From Candidatus Hodarchaeota archaeon (GTDB lineage: Archaea; Asgardarchaeota; Heimdallarchaeia; Hodarchaeales; Hodarchaeaceae), in contig JAEOTC010000257.1 of assembly GCA_016840035.1 (NCBI GenBank), forward strand, positions 1-41,425: 41,425 nt of DNA, written 5' to 3'. The position numbers and the translations under genes are program-made. The notes under the pieces were generated by a model, which had not been told where the DNA came from, did not search any database, and saw only the letters and a program-made list of their open reading frames with translations. Positions 23,327 through 31,540 of this stretch are shown here, one piece after another (position 1 is the first letter of the stretch; each line of letters begins with the position of its first letter).

Positions 23327-25525
23327 TTATCCCTCATAGAGAAAAAGTTTGATTTCATCAACGAGCTTATTCAATGCTCTGTTTTCGTCTCTGGGGAGTA
23401 ATAATTCCTGAACATGGGGTTCGATCACATCATCAATACTTCGGGATTCAGCAACTTCATATTCATATTTGAGTTCCATTGGATCAATGATGAGCTCAAA
23501 GAGTTTCGCAACTTTTCCAGGTCGAGTTGCCCTTCCAACACGCTGTATTTGTTCACGTCGGTTTTTAGTTCCTGAAACAATAATGATTGTATCGGCTGGA
23601 GCATCAAATCCCTCATTTAACATTTTTACTAAAATAAGAGTGTTTATTTCTTTATGTCTAAACTTATCTAGGAGAATGTTAAACTCCTTATCATTTAATA
23701 CGGTTTCTCCTGTTAGTAAGGTGCTGTCAATTTTCCTTTCCTTTAGAAACTTGTGAAGCGCTTTTGCGTGGTTGATACGGCTTGTAAAAACAAGAGTTTG
23801 AGAGGTTAATGGAGATTCTAGTATTTTTTGAACGGCAAACATCTTGTATCTTGCTTCTCGGGAAACTTTCCCGTATGAGGATTTCCCTTTTTGGTTAATT
23901 ATTCCTTTCTCTTCCGAAGTGAGGGGAATGTGAATACGTTCGGAATAAATTGGTGCAATAAATCCTTCTCGAGCTAATAGTCCATAATTGATTTTATGAA
24001 TGATTGGGCCCATACAACTAACTACTAGACTTGAGTGTAATGTCTTTTCTATGGTAGCACTAAGCGCCATACGTCTTGGTATCTCTAAATCGACTGCTAT
24101 ATGACGAAAGGTCTCTGCTTGAATGTGGTGTGATTCATCAGCTATCAATAAGCCAAATTTATCGGTAAAGAAACCAATTGTATCTTTAACTAAAATCTTA
24201 TCACGAGATACTTTCTCAAGTTCCTTCTTCTTTAAGGCATGGAAGTCCTGTAAGTATTGCGCAAGCAATTGAAAAGTAGAGATAACAATCTGATACTGTC
24301 TAAAAGCTTTTTTCTGACCAGTAAAGATTCCAATTTCTGCAGGTTTTACACCAATGAATGTTCCAATTTGATCTATCCATTGGTCAACTAATGCAAGATT
24401 AGGAACTAATATCAATGTTCTCTGTTGAATCTGACGTATCGCATCAATGCCAATGATGGTTTTACCTGCCCCAGTTGGCAATTGAATTGTTCCAAATTCC
24501 TGATTTTCAAACCATTTGTCAATTCCTGTTTGCTGATAAGACCGCAATTCATAATTATGTTGCATTTCTGTTTTCCATATTTTTTTGCTTGGGGTAGGTG
24601 TAAATGGAGTAAATTTAAGTTCAAATAATGATTGACTCTTCGAGTCATTGATACTTTTCTCAACCATTCGCCAAAAATGATTAGCTCGGAAAGCGGCCCA
24701 ATAAGCTACTTCAATTTCTCGTTCTCCGACCTGAGTAATACAATGTAAATAATCTGCATTAGGATCATCTTCTGATCGTATGGCCATATATCGGGTGAAA
24801 ATATCAAACAAAGTGTGAAACCACGTATTAAATGCTTTATTCCATTTTATTCTCAATTTATCATCAGTCGATTCAACAGTAATTGAGTATTCCTGTTGTC
24901 CTGTCTCGGAAAGCGCGTCTAGTTTTTCTTTCACACCAGGACTATACTTTATTGTGATCCCTGTTTTCTGTAAAAGCTTTATATCTTCTTGAACTAGGTG
25001 AGGAAACTGAAGAATGAATTTCGTGGGACGATGAGTTCGCTTGTGTTCCCAATAACCATTATGCTTGCGCCAGTTCCTCTCCCAGATTCGAAATTGCTCA
25101 CCAACCCAAGGGAAGTAGAAAAATTTTCTGTCATATTCCTCCGAATCTTCCTCTTTCTTAAGATATTCGAAATAACCCTCCACATTTAAACTACGGGAGC
25201 GTTCCTTTTTGTAGTGAGAACGTCGAATCGGGATCCAAGCATTAATCTGTGTAAAAGGATACCAGGGGAAATCCACTAGGAAACTTAGGTCTTCTTGGAT
25301 AGTAATCTGGAATCCATTTTGTTGTGCAGTAATAAAGTTTACCCATGCGTCTTCAGTAATCGAAGCACCTTTCATTCGAGGACTTTGTTTTCCTCTTAAA
25401 CCGAGACTGGGAGAAGAACAAACGTGAGTCCTAATTTTATGGCGACATAAAGGTGCTGAACACTTACTACAGCGGTAAATTTTTGCACCTGCTTCTGCGC
25501 ATTCATTACAAATTTCTAAGCTAAT
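23327..25525 (-). CDS. SF2 helicase (XPB/Ssl2-like) with N-terminal zinc finger
   Basis: From the first ATG (25375) the protein has 682 residues: an N-terminal region of about 270 residues without known motifs, then helicase domain 1 with Q-L-P-T-G-A-G-K-T, D-E-S-H-H and S-A-T, and domain 2 with the arginine-finger motif Q-R-V-G-R-A-T-R-P-G. This resembles XPB/RAD25 and related DNA repair or restriction helicases. The frame stays open for 50 more codons upstream, encoding eight ordered ligands C-x2-C-x9-C-x2-C-x4-C-x-H-x4-H-x-C, similar to HIT- or B-box-type zinc fingers. No ATG, GTG, TTG or CTG occurs in that stretch, so the end given here assumes an ATT start at 25525, with GAGGG six bases before it. 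A one-base frameshift from the ATG at 25538 is the other possibility. Confidence 0.75.
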   Translation of the reverse strand: MSLEICNECAEAGAKIYRCSKCSAPLCRHKIRTHVCSSPSLGLRGKQSPRMKGASITEDAWVNFITAQQNGFQITIQEDLSFLVDFPWYPFTQINAWIPIRRSHYKKERSRSLNVEGYFEYLKKEEDSEEYDRKFFYFPWVGEQFRIWERNWRKHNGYWEHKRTHRPTKFILQFPHLVQEDIKLLQKTGITIKYSPGVKEKLDALSETGQQEYSITVESTDDKLRIKWNKAFNTWFHTLFDIFTRYMAIRSEDDPNADYLHCITQVGEREIEVAYWAAFRANHFWRMVEKSINDSKSQSLFELKFTPFTPTPSKKIWKTEMQHNYELRSYQQTGIDKWFENQEFGTIQLPTGAGKTIIGIDAIRQIQQRTLILVPNLALVDQWIDQIGTFIGVKPAEIGIFTGQKKAFRQYQIVISTFQLLAQYLQDFHALKKKELEKVSRDKILVKDTIGFFTDKFGLLIADESHHIQAETFRHIAVDLEIPRRMALSATIEKTLHSSLVVSCMGPIIHKINYGLLAREGFIAPIYSERIHIPLTSEEKGIINQKGKSSYGKVSREARYKMFAVQKILESPLTSQTLVFTSRINHAKALHKFLKERKIDSTLLTGETVLNDKEFNILLDKFRHKEINTLILVKMLNEGFDAPADTIIIVSGTKNRREQIQRVGRATRPGKVAKLFELIIDPMELKYEYEVAESRSIDDVIEPHVQELLLPRDENRALNKLVDEIKLFLYEG

Positions 25526-25541
25526 GATAAGCCCTCATATG

Positions 25542-25550
25542 GCTATATAG
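25542..25550 (-). promoter_or_regulatory. TATA box upstream of the zinc-finger helicase
   Basis: On the minus strand CTATATAGC follows an A-rich stretch. Transcription would begin near 25520-25525, close to the putative ATT start, which would make the message leaderless or nearly so. The remaining gap 25551-25751 is A/T-rich and shows no gene or structure to me. Confidence 0.4.
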
Positions 25551-25751
25551 AGATTTTTTAAGTAGTTTAATTATCGTCGAATACAGATTTCCAGAGGCTT
25601 TCCTCTGAGTGTTAAAAAATGATAAGTAACGACATGTCTTTAAATTTTGGAAAAAATCCCTCTGATAAATAAATCCTTATGGGAAAATTAAATATTTTTC
25701 GTTGTTGTACACTCTTTTGAAGGAGGTCTTTTGAAATCTCAACTTTAACCT

Positions 25752-27977
25752 TTATTTTGGAAAGGTTAGCGTAAACCGTGTTCCATGCCCTTTTCCGTCG
25801 CTATGAGCTATTATCGATCCACCATGAGAACTCATTATTTCTCTTGAAAGGTAGAGGCCAATTCCTGTTCCTTGAGTTGAGTATTCAGTTTCAATTGTCA
25901 CAAATTGGTCAAAAACTCTCTCAAGATCTCCAGAATCAATCCCTGCTCCATTATCAATAACATCAACTTCAATAGCCGTCAAAGTATTTCTAATTTCAAC
26001 CCTGATTTTCCTGCTGTCTTTCGAGCTGTTTTTAATTGCATTATCAATTATATTATCAATTACTTGTTGAATTCGATCACTGTCTATGTCATAACTAATT
26101 ACAGCGTCCTCTTCAAAGTTAATAAATTCAAATTCAAATTGTTCTTCTAATAGGTCTTCGTAAGGTGCAAGTATTTTAAGCATGTGTTCTTTAAAATCAA
26201 TAGTTCGTAAATTGATTTGAAAGAGACCTCTTTCTAATTGAGTAATCGCTTGACTATCTGAAATTAGGCGTTCAAGTCGATTTAGATTCTTATTAATGAT
26301 TGAAAAAATATCCGTTTTCTGCGTTTCGGTCATCATTTCTAGTTTTTTCTGCAAAAATTCATTGTATCCAAACAAGACAGTTAATGGTGTTCTCAATTCA
26401 TGATTAACCATTCTGATAAAATTATCCCGTCTTTTCTGTAATTCCGTTCTGATCTGTTCTGCTTTTTTTCGTTCTTCTACGTTCCTAAATATTCCTATAT
26501 GATATTTATTATCTTCCAATGTTACGGGTGAGACATTGATATCTGCATGGAAAATTGTTCCATCTTTCTTTCTTAAGGGGATTTCTGAAGCGAAAGATAG
26601 ATTTTGTTGGTTGATTTCTGCCATTTCTTCTTCAAAATTTCTATAGATTTGATCTTGGCGAAGATGAGAGAGGGATAAATGCATTACTTCTTCTTGTGAA
26701 TATCCAAACATTTCACAAAAAGAATGGTTTGCGAGAAATATTTCTCCATCCTTTGGATTTACAAGTATTATTCCATCTGTGACGTTGTCAAAAATCGTTT
26801 TAAATCGTTTTTCTGATTCTCTCAACTCTTTCTCTGTCATTTTGAGTTCTGTAATATCGAGAACAGATACCGTTGATTTAGCAGATACACCTTGTTCGAT
26901 ATCCCAATTTGCTCTTACTAATGCCCAAAGTTTCCTTCCAGATTTTGTTACAATCTGATATTCAACGGTTTCTTCGATTTCCTCATTTGAGAAGAGTTTG
27001 GCTGATCTTTCAAGCCAAGTTTCTTTACTTTCCTCAGTTAACATCTCATAGAGGTTGAGATTTCCTGCTTCCTCTGCTGTTACTTCAAATAACTCAAGGA
27101 GAAGATCATTTGCGAACAGGACCTTCGTTTCACCAGTAGGAAAATCTAATTCGATTTCATAAATCCCCGTTGGTGCTTTTTTGACTAGTTCGCGATATCT
27201 TTGTTCACTTTCTCGTAGAGCATTTTCAATTTCCTTAATATCGGATATGTCAAGAATTACACCACGAAGACCAACTCGTTCATTATCCTTGATTATCGAA
27301 TTGGAATATATTAGCACTGGGAACGATTTTCCATCTTTATGAATAGCTGTATATTCATGATCTTCAAATAACTCCCCCTTCAGTATTTTACGAATATTTT
27401 TTCCAATTCGAGCTAAATCTTCAGGAATGAAAAGCTTAGAGACATTTAAACCTCTTTTCAATTCTTCTAATGTGTAACCAAAGGTTTCTAAGCCTTTAGG
27501 ATTCGCATAAATTATGTTTCCTTTCGTGTCCAGCTCAAAAACAGTCTGGGGTAGTAGCTCAGCAAGATCTTTGATACTTCGTTCACCTTCTTCAAGATGG
27601 TATCTAAGCTGCGCATCAAGTGATTTTGAGTGAAGAAATTGACGGTAACAGCCATATACTCCCAACAATGCCCCAACAAGGAAGAAGATTAAATCAACGT
27701 CTTTAAGTAAGTCATCAGTTCCAATCTCCATTCCATTCGGAGTGAATGACCTTAGAAAGTCTTGAAAAACATCAAAAAATACTGGTATCACTAGTAGAAT
27801 AACTGCAACAAAAAACCATGGACCTGCTCCTTCATAAAACAGCCGATTTCTTCTCATGCCGTAATAAATAATAAATATTAGAGCTAAAAGGAGAAAAAAT
27901 ATCGCAGACTCGAAGAAAAAGTCAAGATAATCTAAGGAATCTAAAAAATATTTCGAGGACACATTAAAGTTGACCAT
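25752..27977 (-). CDS. Membrane sensor histidine kinase with three PAS domains
   Basis: About 741 residues from the ATG at 27977; a TTG at 27986 would add three. Three hydrophobic helices lie in the first 120 residues, followed by PAS domains at about 140-255, 260-385 and 390-510 (each with the G-R/G-K-x-F/L-W or D-G-K-S-F-P type strand). The dimerisation helix carries M-V-N-H-E-L-R-T-P-L, with phospho-acceptor H526. The ATPase domain has D-N-A-I-K-N-S (N box), D-N-G-A-G-I-D (G1) and G-T-G-I-G-L-Y-L-S (G2). All catalytic boxes look intact. No response regulator is encoded nearby, so it is an orphan kinase. The signal may be redox or a ligand of the PAS domains. Confidence 0.93.
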   Translation of the reverse strand: MVNFNVSSKYFLDSLDYLDFFFESAIFFLLLALIFIIYYGMRRNRLFYEGAGPWFFVAVILLVIPVFFDVFQDFLRSFTPNGMEIGTDDLLKDVDLIFFLVGALLGVYGCYRQFLHSKSLDAQLRYHLEEGERSIKDLAELLPQTVFELDTKGNIIYANPKGLETFGYTLEELKRGLNVSKLFIPEDLARIGKNIRKILKGELFEDHEYTAIHKDGKSFPVLIYSNSIIKDNERVGLRGVILDISDIKEIENALRESEQRYRELVKKAPTGIYEIELDFPTGETKVLFANDLLLELFEVTAEEAGNLNLYEMLTEESKETWLERSAKLFSNEEIEETVEYQIVTKSGRKLWALVRANWDIEQGVSAKSTVSVLDITELKMTEKELRESEKRFKTIFDNVTDGIILVNPKDGEIFLANHSFCEMFGYSQEEVMHLSLSHLRQDQIYRNFEEEMAEINQQNLSFASEIPLRKKDGTIFHADINVSPVTLEDNKYHIGIFRNVEERKKAEQIRTELQKRRDNFIRMVNHELRTPLTVLFGYNEFLQKKLEMMTETQKTDIFSIINKNLNRLERLISDSQAITQLERGLFQINLRTIDFKEHMLKILAPYEDLLEEQFEFEFINFEEDAVISYDIDSDRIQQVIDNIIDNAIKNSSKDSRKIRVEIRNTLTAIEVDVIDNGAGIDSGDLERVFDQFVTIETEYSTQGTGIGLYLSREIMSSHGGSIIAHSDGKGHGTRFTLTFPK

Positions 27978-28125
27978 TCTTGGCAATTCCTTGAATTCAC
28001 TGTAATTTGTACTTAAGAATTAGCCTCTGCAATTATTGAGAGGAGCTAGGTCTTAGTGCGCATAGTTCCCTTCACCAATGTTCCTTTTTATTTACTTCCT
28101 TATAGTTCGATTAATAGAATTCAAT

Positions 28126-29094
28126 TTAATCAGATTGAAGTTGGGAACCACAGGTTTCACAGAAATAATCATCTCTCAGAACCATTTCACCGCATTGGTC
28201 ACAATAGCGAAGGAAATCATTGATTTGAACATCAGGAACAGTTAAAAATTGTTCCAAGGAAGATTGTGCTTTTTCTCCAGCTCTTCTTCTAACTACAGCC
28301 ATGTCAATCGTTTCCAACTTTTTGAGAGGTTGTTTTAGAAGAATAGCCAGTTGACGTGCATTGGATGGGGCAGATCCGGCGGGGTGATTATTAAAATAGG
28401 TAAATATTTCCCTGGTCTGATCTTTTAGTGCCTCAATTTTGTCTTTCCATGTAAGTAACTCCTTCCGCGAGTATAAATAGCGATACCATATCTTCAAACC
28501 ATGACCATGTAAACGAATGTATGAAAAATCAGCTGTAACGGGGGTAATCGGGGGTAACAGTGGTTCATCCACGATACAAAACGCTACGTTATATTTGGAA
28601 AGTAAATTTACTGTTTGATCTAAATGCTTCACCCATGATCGTTCTCTAAACTCTACAGCTAATTTTAGTTCTGATGGCCAATGTTTAAGAAATACTGCGA
28701 GTGCTTGTCGGTTTTCGTCAGAGAATTTGGGTGGTAATTGAAGGAGAGCGGGACCTAATTTTTTCCTTAGTCCGCTGGTCATTGTGTTTAGGAATCGTTC
28801 AAGATCAGTGTGAAAATCTATCAGTTTTTTCTCATGTGTAATTAGTTTGGGGATCTTGAATGCAAAAAGAAAGTTTTCTGGGACATGCTTTTCCCAACGC
28901 CGCACCACCCCGAGTCGTGGAAAATGATAAAAGCTTGTGTTAATCTCTACCGTCGGAAAAACTTCACTATACCATGCAAGTCGTTGTTGTTCTGTTAGTA
29001 TCGAAGGATAAAAAGCGATTTTCGTTTTCTCGTTCCTTGCCTGCCAATCTGAATATCCAAACCCTGAAGTTCCAAGCAATATTTTGGCAGTCAT
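28126..29094 (-). CDS. DUF72 (YecE-like) protein with C-terminal zinc ribbon
   Basis: The first 250 residues form the DUF72 TIM-barrel: G-T-S-G-F-G-Y-S-D-W at the start, T-V-E-I-N-T-S-F-Y-H-F-P, F-A-F-K-I-P-K, A-V-E-F-R-E-R-S-W, Y-I-R-L-H-G-H and F-N-N-H-P-A-G-S-A-P-x-N-A. The molecular function of DUF72 is not established, although the barrel looks like an endonuclease IV-type fold. The last 30 residues carry C-D-Q-C-G and C-E-T-C-G, a zinc ribbon that most DUF72 proteins lack. Start ATG at 29094. No operon partner is visible. Confidence 0.88.
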   Translation of the reverse strand: MTAKILLGTSGFGYSDWQARNEKTKIAFYPSILTEQQRLAWYSEVFPTVEINTSFYHFPRLGVVRRWEKHVPENFLFAFKIPKLITHEKKLIDFHTDLERFLNTMTSGLRKKLGPALLQLPPKFSDENRQALAVFLKHWPSELKLAVEFRERSWVKHLDQTVNLLSKYNVAFCIVDEPLLPPITPVTADFSYIRLHGHGLKIWYRYLYSRKELLTWKDKIEALKDQTREIFTYFNNHPAGSAPSNARQLAILLKQPLKKLETIDMAVVRRRAGEKAQSSLEQFLTVPDVQINDFLRYCDQCGEMVLRDDYFCETCGSQLQSD

Positions 29095-29217
29095 TCACTT
29101 TATTCTCCTTTTGTTTATTCACTGTAGTTGTACCTAGTTCATATCTTGTCTACTTTCTTCTGGTCGGATCCCGTCAGATTTTGTCATTCGCTTTGAGGTG
29201 AAAGAGTGAACCTGAAA

Positions 29218-30003
29218 CTATCTTTTTCGTCTATTCTGTACAAATATTATGGTAGCTATGGACAATGTGAGTCCCAGTGTGTCTATAGGCGTTATATTCG
29301 GGTTTGTACTCGGTTCAGAATCAGTTGGAATTGAACTGTCTGTTTTCGTTGTGGTTGTTGAGGACTCCAACTGAGTTGTGTCTATCGATGGATTGAGGGA
29401 AACTTGATAGGCAATTCCCGCAAATCGATGGAGTAGTACTGAATATTCCCCTGCTGACTCATTTTCATAATGCCAAAATGCTATATCAATAGTATCGGAT
29501 AATTGAAGACCTAAATCCGCTAATAGGAAATAATATTCCACGGTACTATTTGTCGTAATATCAATCGCCACAGAATTTTGATAGTCAACATATTCGTGAT
29601 TTGTTTTATCATTAAGAAAACTCGATAAATTTCTACCTGGAAATATTGCTGAAAACGACCAAAAGGGGTGCGATTCATAAACAATTTGGTACATTAATAT
29701 GTAGACCTCATTAGATGGGGTACGGATTGTAATATTTCCTAATAAGGAATCCCAGTAGTCAAGTGGAGCTGCATAGTCAAGACGAATAAACAAAGTAGTC
29801 TCATTGGCTGCTACAAACCCTTTTTGAATATCTACCCAGTATTCCGGATGTATCTCATCGTCAACAAAGACGGGTGCTATTCCTTCCCAATCTGTAAAGT
29901 CACCATCTATATTGATTGTTACTCCACCACCCATACTTGGAAAAACTACGCTAATAACGATTAGAAGTAGTAATCCCAGAATTAAACTCCTTTGCTTTGT
30001 CAT
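29218..30003 (-). CDS. Surface protein with C-terminal stalk and anchor
   Basis: This 261-residue protein has a signal peptide (S-L-I-L-G-L-L-L-L-I-V-I-S), a mature start with I-N-I-D-G-D-F-T-D-W-E-G, then an ectodomain to about 205. The I-D-G-x-x-x-D-W segment is common at the start of carbohydrate-binding or DOMON-like beta domains. A Ser/Thr/Pro stalk with N-x-T sequons follows, then a hydrophobic helix and the tail RRKR. Architecture equals that of the three tandem surface proteins, although the ectodomain differs. AGGAGG (30006-30011 on the minus strand) precedes the start. Ligand unknown; sugar binding is an inference. Confidence 0.83.
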   Translation of the reverse strand: MTKQRSLILGLLLLIVISVVFPSMGGGVTINIDGDFTDWEGIAPVFVDDEIHPEYWVDIQKGFVAANETTLFIRLDYAAPLDYWDSLLGNITIRTPSNEVYILMYQIVYESHPFWSFSAIFPGRNLSSFLNDKTNHEYVDYQNSVAIDITTNSTVEYYFLLADLGLQLSDTIDIAFWHYENESAGEYSVLLHRFAGIAYQVSLNPSIDTTQLESSTTTTKTDSSIPTDSEPSTNPNITPIDTLGLTLSIATIIFVQNRRKR

Positions 30004-30093
30004 GAATTTTCCTCCTGTCTTTCTACAGTATTCTGGTTAAAAAAGATTTAGATGACAGACCGACTTCACAATACATAGTACTGATTCCTCTCC

Positions 30094-30294
30094 TCAGCTC
30101 GTATTTTGAGCATGAAAGATTGACCCTGATACTGTTAATGCAAGACCAACTAGGCCATATACTATAACAGTAGCTAGCTCACGAACTTCAATAGGATCCA
30201 ATTGTGTAGAGTCTGCCCCAATTCTATTCGCAGCAAAAAGGGCAAATAGAAAGAAAAAAGCTCCAAGTATCCAACAAACTGTTTCTTTAATCAT
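30094..30294 (-). CDS. Small two-helix membrane protein
   Basis: 66 residues from the ATG at 30294, chosen because GGTGAG lies five bases upstream; an upstream in-frame start at 30330 lacks such a site. Two hydrophobic helices (I-L-G-A-F-F-F-L-F-A-L-F-A-A and T-V-I-V-Y-G-L-V-G-L-A-L-T-V) are joined by a loop with acidic residues (D-P-I-E-V-R-E-L-A). No family recognised. It lies divergent to the PolB2 operon. Confidence 0.55.
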   Translation of the reverse strand: MIKETVCWILGAFFFLFALFAANRIGADSTQLDPIEVRELATVIVYGLVGLALTVSGSIFHAQNTS

Positions 30295-30363
30295 AATTTT
30301 CTCACCAAGTGTGTTCACGACTTTCACCATCTTGTACCTTATTAAGCTTGATTTGACGGAACG

Positions 30364-30376
30364 TTGGTTTTACCAA
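30364..30376. promoter_or_regulatory. Small palindromes upstream of the PolB2 operon
   Basis: TTGGT-TTT-ACCAA (30364-30376) is a perfect 5+3+5 inverted repeat, and a second palindrome AGTCT-C-AGACT lies at 30404-30414. Both are within 100 bases upstream of the first gene of the polymerase operon and could bind a damage-response regulator. No good TATA box was found nearby. Confidence 0.3.
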
Positions 30377-30461
30377 AACAGCCATTTTCATCATTTTCAC
30401 TGAAGTCTCAGACTCAGTATCATAGTCATTAGCACAGAGTGGTACAAGTAATTTGAGACAA

Positions 30462-31259
30462 ATGAGTACTGATACTAGTCCGTGGTCCTCGGCGTGGGAA
30501 TTGAAACAGAGGCCAAGATACAAATCAGGAGTGCTTGCAATAGATGCACTGATACCTGATGGAATGGTACAGGGTAGTTTAATCTTGATACAAGGTGATG
30601 TGGGCCGGAAATTACTCCGACATTTAGTAACAAAGCTCACCATAGGGCTTTTGACGATGAATAATCCATCAGAATTAGCTTTTATTGATGGAGAAAACAT
30701 CTTTCCTTATTATGACATATCATCAGAAGCACGAAGAAATGGATATGATCCGTTGACGATTCTCGACCGTATTCAATTATCTCGGGCTTTTAATTTTCAT
30801 CAGCTAACGGAAATTATTACTAAAAGACTTCCCAATCTCCTGGAAGTAAAGAAACAGTTGAAAATCGTTTTTGTACCGCAGATTTCATCACTCTACCTTT
30901 CTACGGAAGCATTAGAGTATTTAGAATATGCAAATCTGTCTCCAGCAGAGGGAGCATTAACGGAGCTAACGCAGGCAGTTGGTACTTTAAAGAGTCTGGC
31001 GTTACAAAATAATTTGGTGGTCATTATGACGGCGGCTAGCGCCACAGGATCGAAAACTAAAGGCTTGGGAGGAACGTACTTGACTCATTCGGCATCTTCG
31101 GTTATCAGAATGGCCTCCTCGGCTGAAAGCTCGGCTAAGGAGTTTGATCTTCATTTTTCATTACAAAAGGATCCAGCCCGACCTGCAATCCAATTGACAC
31201 ATTCACATCGGCGAAAAAAACCTGTTAATAGTCAAACATCACTTAATCGTTATTGGTGA
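30462..31259 (+). CDS. Inactivated RadA/RecA paralog, ImuA-like partner of PolB2
   Basis: About 265 residues from the ATG at 30462. The start Y-K-S-G-V-L-A-I-D-A-L-I-P-D-G-M-V-Q-G-S matches the entry to a RecA/RadA core (S-G-x-x-x-L-D-x-L-L-x-G-G-x-x-x-G). The loop that should be G-x-x-x-x-G-K-T reads Q-G-D-V-G-R-K-L-L, lacking the Thr/Ser and normal spacing, and the Walker B strand (I-V-F-V-P-Q-I-S-S-L) has no Asp. ATP hydrolysis is therefore unlikely. It ends in basic residues and a Y-W tail. It lies first in a three-gene operon with an 88-residue protein and a PolB2-type polymerase, which is the position of ImuA in bacterial mutasomes. Confidence 0.78.
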   Translation: MSTDTSPWSSAWELKQRPRYKSGVLAIDALIPDGMVQGSLILIQGDVGRKLLRHLVTKLTIGLLTMNNPSELAFIDGENIFPYYDISSEARRNGYDPLTILDRIQLSRAFNFHQLTEIITKRLPNLLEVKKQLKIVFVPQISSLYLSTEALEYLEYANLSPAEGALTELTQAVGTLKSLALQNNLVVIMTAASATGSKTKGLGGTYLTHSASSVIRMASSAESSAKEFDLHFSLQKDPARPAIQLTHSHRRKKPVNSQTSLNRYW

Positions 31260-31263
31260 GAAC

Positions 31264-31530
31264 ATGGGACGTACATTACCCTCCTATCGAATGGTATTAG
31301 AGCATGAACGAGACCTTTGGATAAAGCATTTTGCTAAGCGGTTACGAGAACCATATCGTACCAGTTTTGACTATCTCTGGGAGAAGGCCTTTCAATTGGC
31401 AGATGCTGCTTCGGCAAACACACGACCAGTAGCATTAGATAACATTCTTATGAGTATGGTAGTGGCTCAACAAGCAGAAATTCAGCGGTTACAGAAAGAT
31501 CTTAGTACATTGCGAAAACAAATTGATTGA
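31264..31530 (+). CDS. Small helical protein of the PolB2 operon
   Basis: This 88-residue all-helical protein begins M-G-R-T-L-P-S-Y-R and ends in a leucine-heptad segment (A-E-I-Q-R-L-Q-K-D-L-S-T-L-R-K-Q) suited to a coiled coil. From memory the M-G-R-T-x-P-[ST]-Y-R start resembles small proteins encoded in other archaea; I cannot check this here. It starts four bases after the RadA-like gene and its end comes within ten bases of the polymerase start, so the three are translated as a unit. A bridging role between the RadA-like protein and the polymerase is inferred from context only. Confidence 0.72.
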   Translation: MGRTLPSYRMVLEHERDLWIKHFAKRLREPYRTSFDYLWEKAFQLADAASANTRPVALDNILMSMVVAQQAEIQRLQKDLSTLRKQID

Positions 31531-31540
31531 CTGGATAGTT

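Noticed and set aside
30331..30448. Inverted repeat CTTGTACC / GGTACAAG about 100 bases apart
   Set aside because: Eight-base arms at this spacing are expected by chance, and no supporting structure lies between them.
30302..30700. 132-codon minus-strand frame
   Set aside because: It is antisense to the RadA-like gene and its upstream region, with no ribosome-binding site and no family features.
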